Origin: Hedera helix | Lineage: Eukaryota > Streptophyta > Magnoliopsida > Apiales > Araliaceae | Length of the DNA stretch: 64,000 nucleotides | Direction: 5' to 3' | NCBI GenBank assembly: GCA_947179155.2 | Contig: OX359264.1 | Location: forward strand, 8,658,501-8,722,500 | Shown: one piece after another, positions 61,512 to 64,000 of the stretch | Layout of the letters: every line of letters begins with the position of its first letter | Numbering within the stretch: the stretch's first letter is position 1 | Position numbers and translations under genes: made by a program | Notes under the pieces: generated by a model | The model's input: only the letters and a program-made list of their open reading frames with translations | Told to the model about the DNA's origin: nothing | Databases searched by the model: none

Positions 61512-64000
61512 GACCCCGAATTTTATGAAATATAAAATTTATTTTTTCTTCATATATATTTTCATGAAACAGTAAGTGGTTAAATTGATAAAGTTAAAAG
61601 TTAAGGATGTTATGTGTAAATTATATTATGTTGGACAATATTCTTTTGGTCGGAGAATATTCGTACGACGGCGCCGTACGAACCAATCATTGGTGGACCC
61701 CACAAAGAATAATTGTCGGATATAGAAAATGACATAAACAATTTTTAAAATGGTCAATGGTATTATTACCTTTAATTGTTAAAATATCCGGTGGTAAAAG
61801 AATAGTAATATACGGTATTACAAGTAACATACGGTATTGCACAGTAGCACACGGTATTGCACAGTAGCACACGACATTGCACAGTGTTTCGTATTATTAA
61901 ATTGATAAAGTGGTTATCGTACAATATTTGACTTTATTGTCACATGCACAATAATTCATGTTATTAAATTGATAATTGTTACACTAGCATATGCACAGTA
62001 ATTCACATTATTGAATCAATAATTGTCATGACATAGTAACGTAATCTTTCTTTTGCATACTTTTTGCATTATTGTTATCTCTATTATGGTGTTATTTAAA
62101 CAATTGTATTTCATTAATTAATTGACTTGATATCTAACTCAGAAAGCCAACTACACTGTATTTATAACAATTAGTCATAATAATGAAAAGTGTGAATTAT
62201 TGTTGAATAATTGAATTGATAAAGTTATTTGTTTATAATATAAAGTTATGTGATATAAAATGAATGGTATAAATTAAAGATAATATAGAATTTAAAATGG
62301 ATGGTGTAGATTAAAAGATGATCTTTAAATGAATGGTTTAGATTAAGGAAATCTTAAAAGATGAAATGAATGGTATAGATTAAAGATAATATAGAATTTG
62401 AAATGGATGATGTAGATTAAAAGATGATATTTAAATGAATGGTTTATCTTAAAAGATGAAATGAATAGTATGGATTAAACATTATCTTGAAATGAACGGT
62501 TTGGATTAAATTAGGAAATCTTGGTTATGATAAGATTTTTGGCTATAAATAGAGGCCTTAACTTAAGGATTTTTCATAAACTTCCTTACTTGTTCTTTCT
62601 TTCTCTCTCTAAATGCTTCTTGTGAAAGTTTTCTCTAAGTGTGCTTAAGTCATCTTGAGTATTTGTGAAGATTTATAAGTGTACGTGTACTGTTCAAGTT
62701 AATCAACCTCATTTAAATCAATATCCAGTCACGTGTTAAGGTAAAGGATTATCATTATTTTATTCTCGAAAATAATATCGTTTCTTTCTTACTCATAAGA
62801 TATGTCATTTATTTCCATGTATTAATTTGTGGGAATAACCTTACGGCGCGGATTACCGCCTGTTGGTGAATAACCTTTCGTATTCATTCCTTATTAATCT
62901 CTGAGAATAACCTTACGGTGCAGATTATCGCCTGTTTGGTGAATGACTCTTCGTATTCAATTTTTATTAAATTGTGGGAATAACCTTACGGTGCGGATTA
63001 TCGCCTGTTGGTGAATAACCTTTCGTATTCATTCCTTATTAATCTATGAGAATAACCTGACTACGCGGATTACCGCATGTTTGGTGAATTACTCTTTGTA
63101 TTCATTTCTTATTTGTCTCTTGTGGAAATAATTTGTTTACACGAATTATCACATGACACTTTTATTGCATATTCGTTTATAATATCATTTTCTTTCATAT
63201 TCGTAAGTGATATTATTTTCCTTTATACTCATAAGGGATACCATCTTTTTCATCTTCCATTATTCAAACTTACTATGGTAAGGGATATTAATTTCCTTCA
63301 CCTTTTGTTAATCAAACCTGCTACGGTAAGGGATATTATTTTCTTTCATACACCTAAATCGAAACTTATTATGGAACTATTGCTTCTATAATTCCTGAAA
63401 ATATTATATGTTCCATAATAGTTGCACTTCATCATTTCAATTGAACCATCCTATTTACGTGAACATTTCTATTGAACTGTAACCGTTATTCTGAACTGCG
63501 GATCTTGAATATCATTTTTAAATTTCACTCCACATCATGTTGACAATTTGGACATTATTTGAATCTGTACAAAGTAAACTTCTGATACTTATTGTTTATC
63601 CTGTTTCTTCTGTTCATCATTTATATCATTCTAATCATCCAAATTCAAGTTGTTGTAAATATCTGTGGCTGGGGGCACAGATGCGATATAATTGTTGAAC
63701 AGATGATAGGTTAAAGGCGATATAATAGGTTAAAGGCGATACATCTGTTCGGTGTCTTTTATGGCACGTGGTGAATGTTCTCTTTGGCCCGTAGTGCAAA
63801 GATGAACTGTTGTTTGGTATGATTATGACCAAAGGCTGAATCTGATATAATCATGACCGTTGGTGTTATATTGAATGTCTTTGGCCCGTAGTGCAAAGAT
63901 GAACTGTTGATCTGCATGATTATGATCAGGAACTGTGAATTTGTATTATCTTGACTAATGGTATTTCAGATGATAAAAGTTGATGATATTTTTACTAAAA
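61507..64000 (+). repeat. 3' LTR, truncated by the window end
   Basis: It matches 53673-56185 nearly base for base and should continue about 470 bp past the window. It lacks one ~19-bp 'gggaatattcgttttatcg' unit present in the 5' LTR. The frames at 63077..63391 and 63635..63832 repeat those of the 5' LTR and are not genes. Confidence 0.93.

Larger units (their letters stand above)
53673..64000 (+). mobile_element. Nearly complete Ty3/gypsy chromovirus (Tekay-like), right end cut by window
   Basis: The order is 5' LTR 53673..56658, PBS 56661..56672, gag, zinc knuckles, protease, RT, RNase H, integrase with a C-terminal chromodomain-like tail, PPT, and 3' LTR from 61507. The RT-RNase H-integrase order defines Ty3/gypsy; the ~3 kb LTR and the tail motif VKVLWRN..EEMTWE fit the Tekay/Del chromovirus clade from memory. 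Over the shared 2.5 kb I count only about 15 base differences and one ~19-bp deletion between the LTRs, so the insertion is young. Lesions in gag and pol make it non-autonomous. Confidence 0.9.

Overview
The window is nuclear DNA of a flowering plant, probably a eudicot. It shows GT-AG introns, a plastid-targeted MurE-like gene, plant-type LTR retrotransposons with 1.5-4 kb LTRs, MITEs, and AT-rich intergenic DNA with microsatellites. I found two host protein genes. Nearly everything else is transposable-element DNA or anonymous AT-rich sequence. No tRNA, rRNA, CRISPR or prokaryotic-type feature was recognised.

Layout. (1) 1-5,000: microsatellite, upstream region, then a five-exon gene on + (1187..4487) for a 776-residue chloroplast MurE-like ligase (PAP11 of the plastid RNA polymerase complex). 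(2) 5,000-10,000: intergenic DNA with a Stowaway-type MITE, a 1.2 kb fold-back element and another MITE. (3) 10,022-31,163: one nested retrotransposon complex bounded by a perfect 5-bp target duplication (GTTTA). The outer, oldest layer is a minus-strand Ty3/gypsy (Tat-like) element. Its left LTR holds a minus-strand Tekay-like deletion derivative (10364..15397). Its interior holds a minus-strand Copia element (16097..30207). The Copia element holds a gypsy-type solo LTR (16128..18055, duplication CATAT) and a SIRE-like solo LTR (22146..25089, duplication CAAAG). (4) 31,700-34,200: a second host gene with a 5'UTR intron and one 429-codon reading frame for a basic, nuclear-looking protein I do not recognise. 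(5) 35,000-50,200: a CACTA-like scrap, hAT-like elements, a 3.9 kb solo LTR, and two fold-back elements that each carry a Copia LTR of the same family in opposite orientation. One of those Copia LTRs carries a further gypsy-type LTR. (6) 50,200-53,354: AT-rich DNA with no recognisable gene. (7) 53,355-64,000: a nearly complete plus-strand Ty3/gypsy chromovirus (Tekay-like) with about 3 kb LTRs. It is inserted into an older LTR of its own family, and its right LTR runs off the window.

The two host genes have no visible functional link. The main story is layered retroelement insertion whose order can be read from intact target duplications, plus one matching 'empty site' inside the window. The young chromovirus has nearly identical LTRs but carries three in-frame stops and two frame changes. 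Its minus-strand relative carries about 510 bp of unrelated sequence in place of the gag core. I saw no convincing new biological system. The unmatched segment fused to a protease reading frame and an LTR full of alternating inverted 9-mers are the observations most worth checking.
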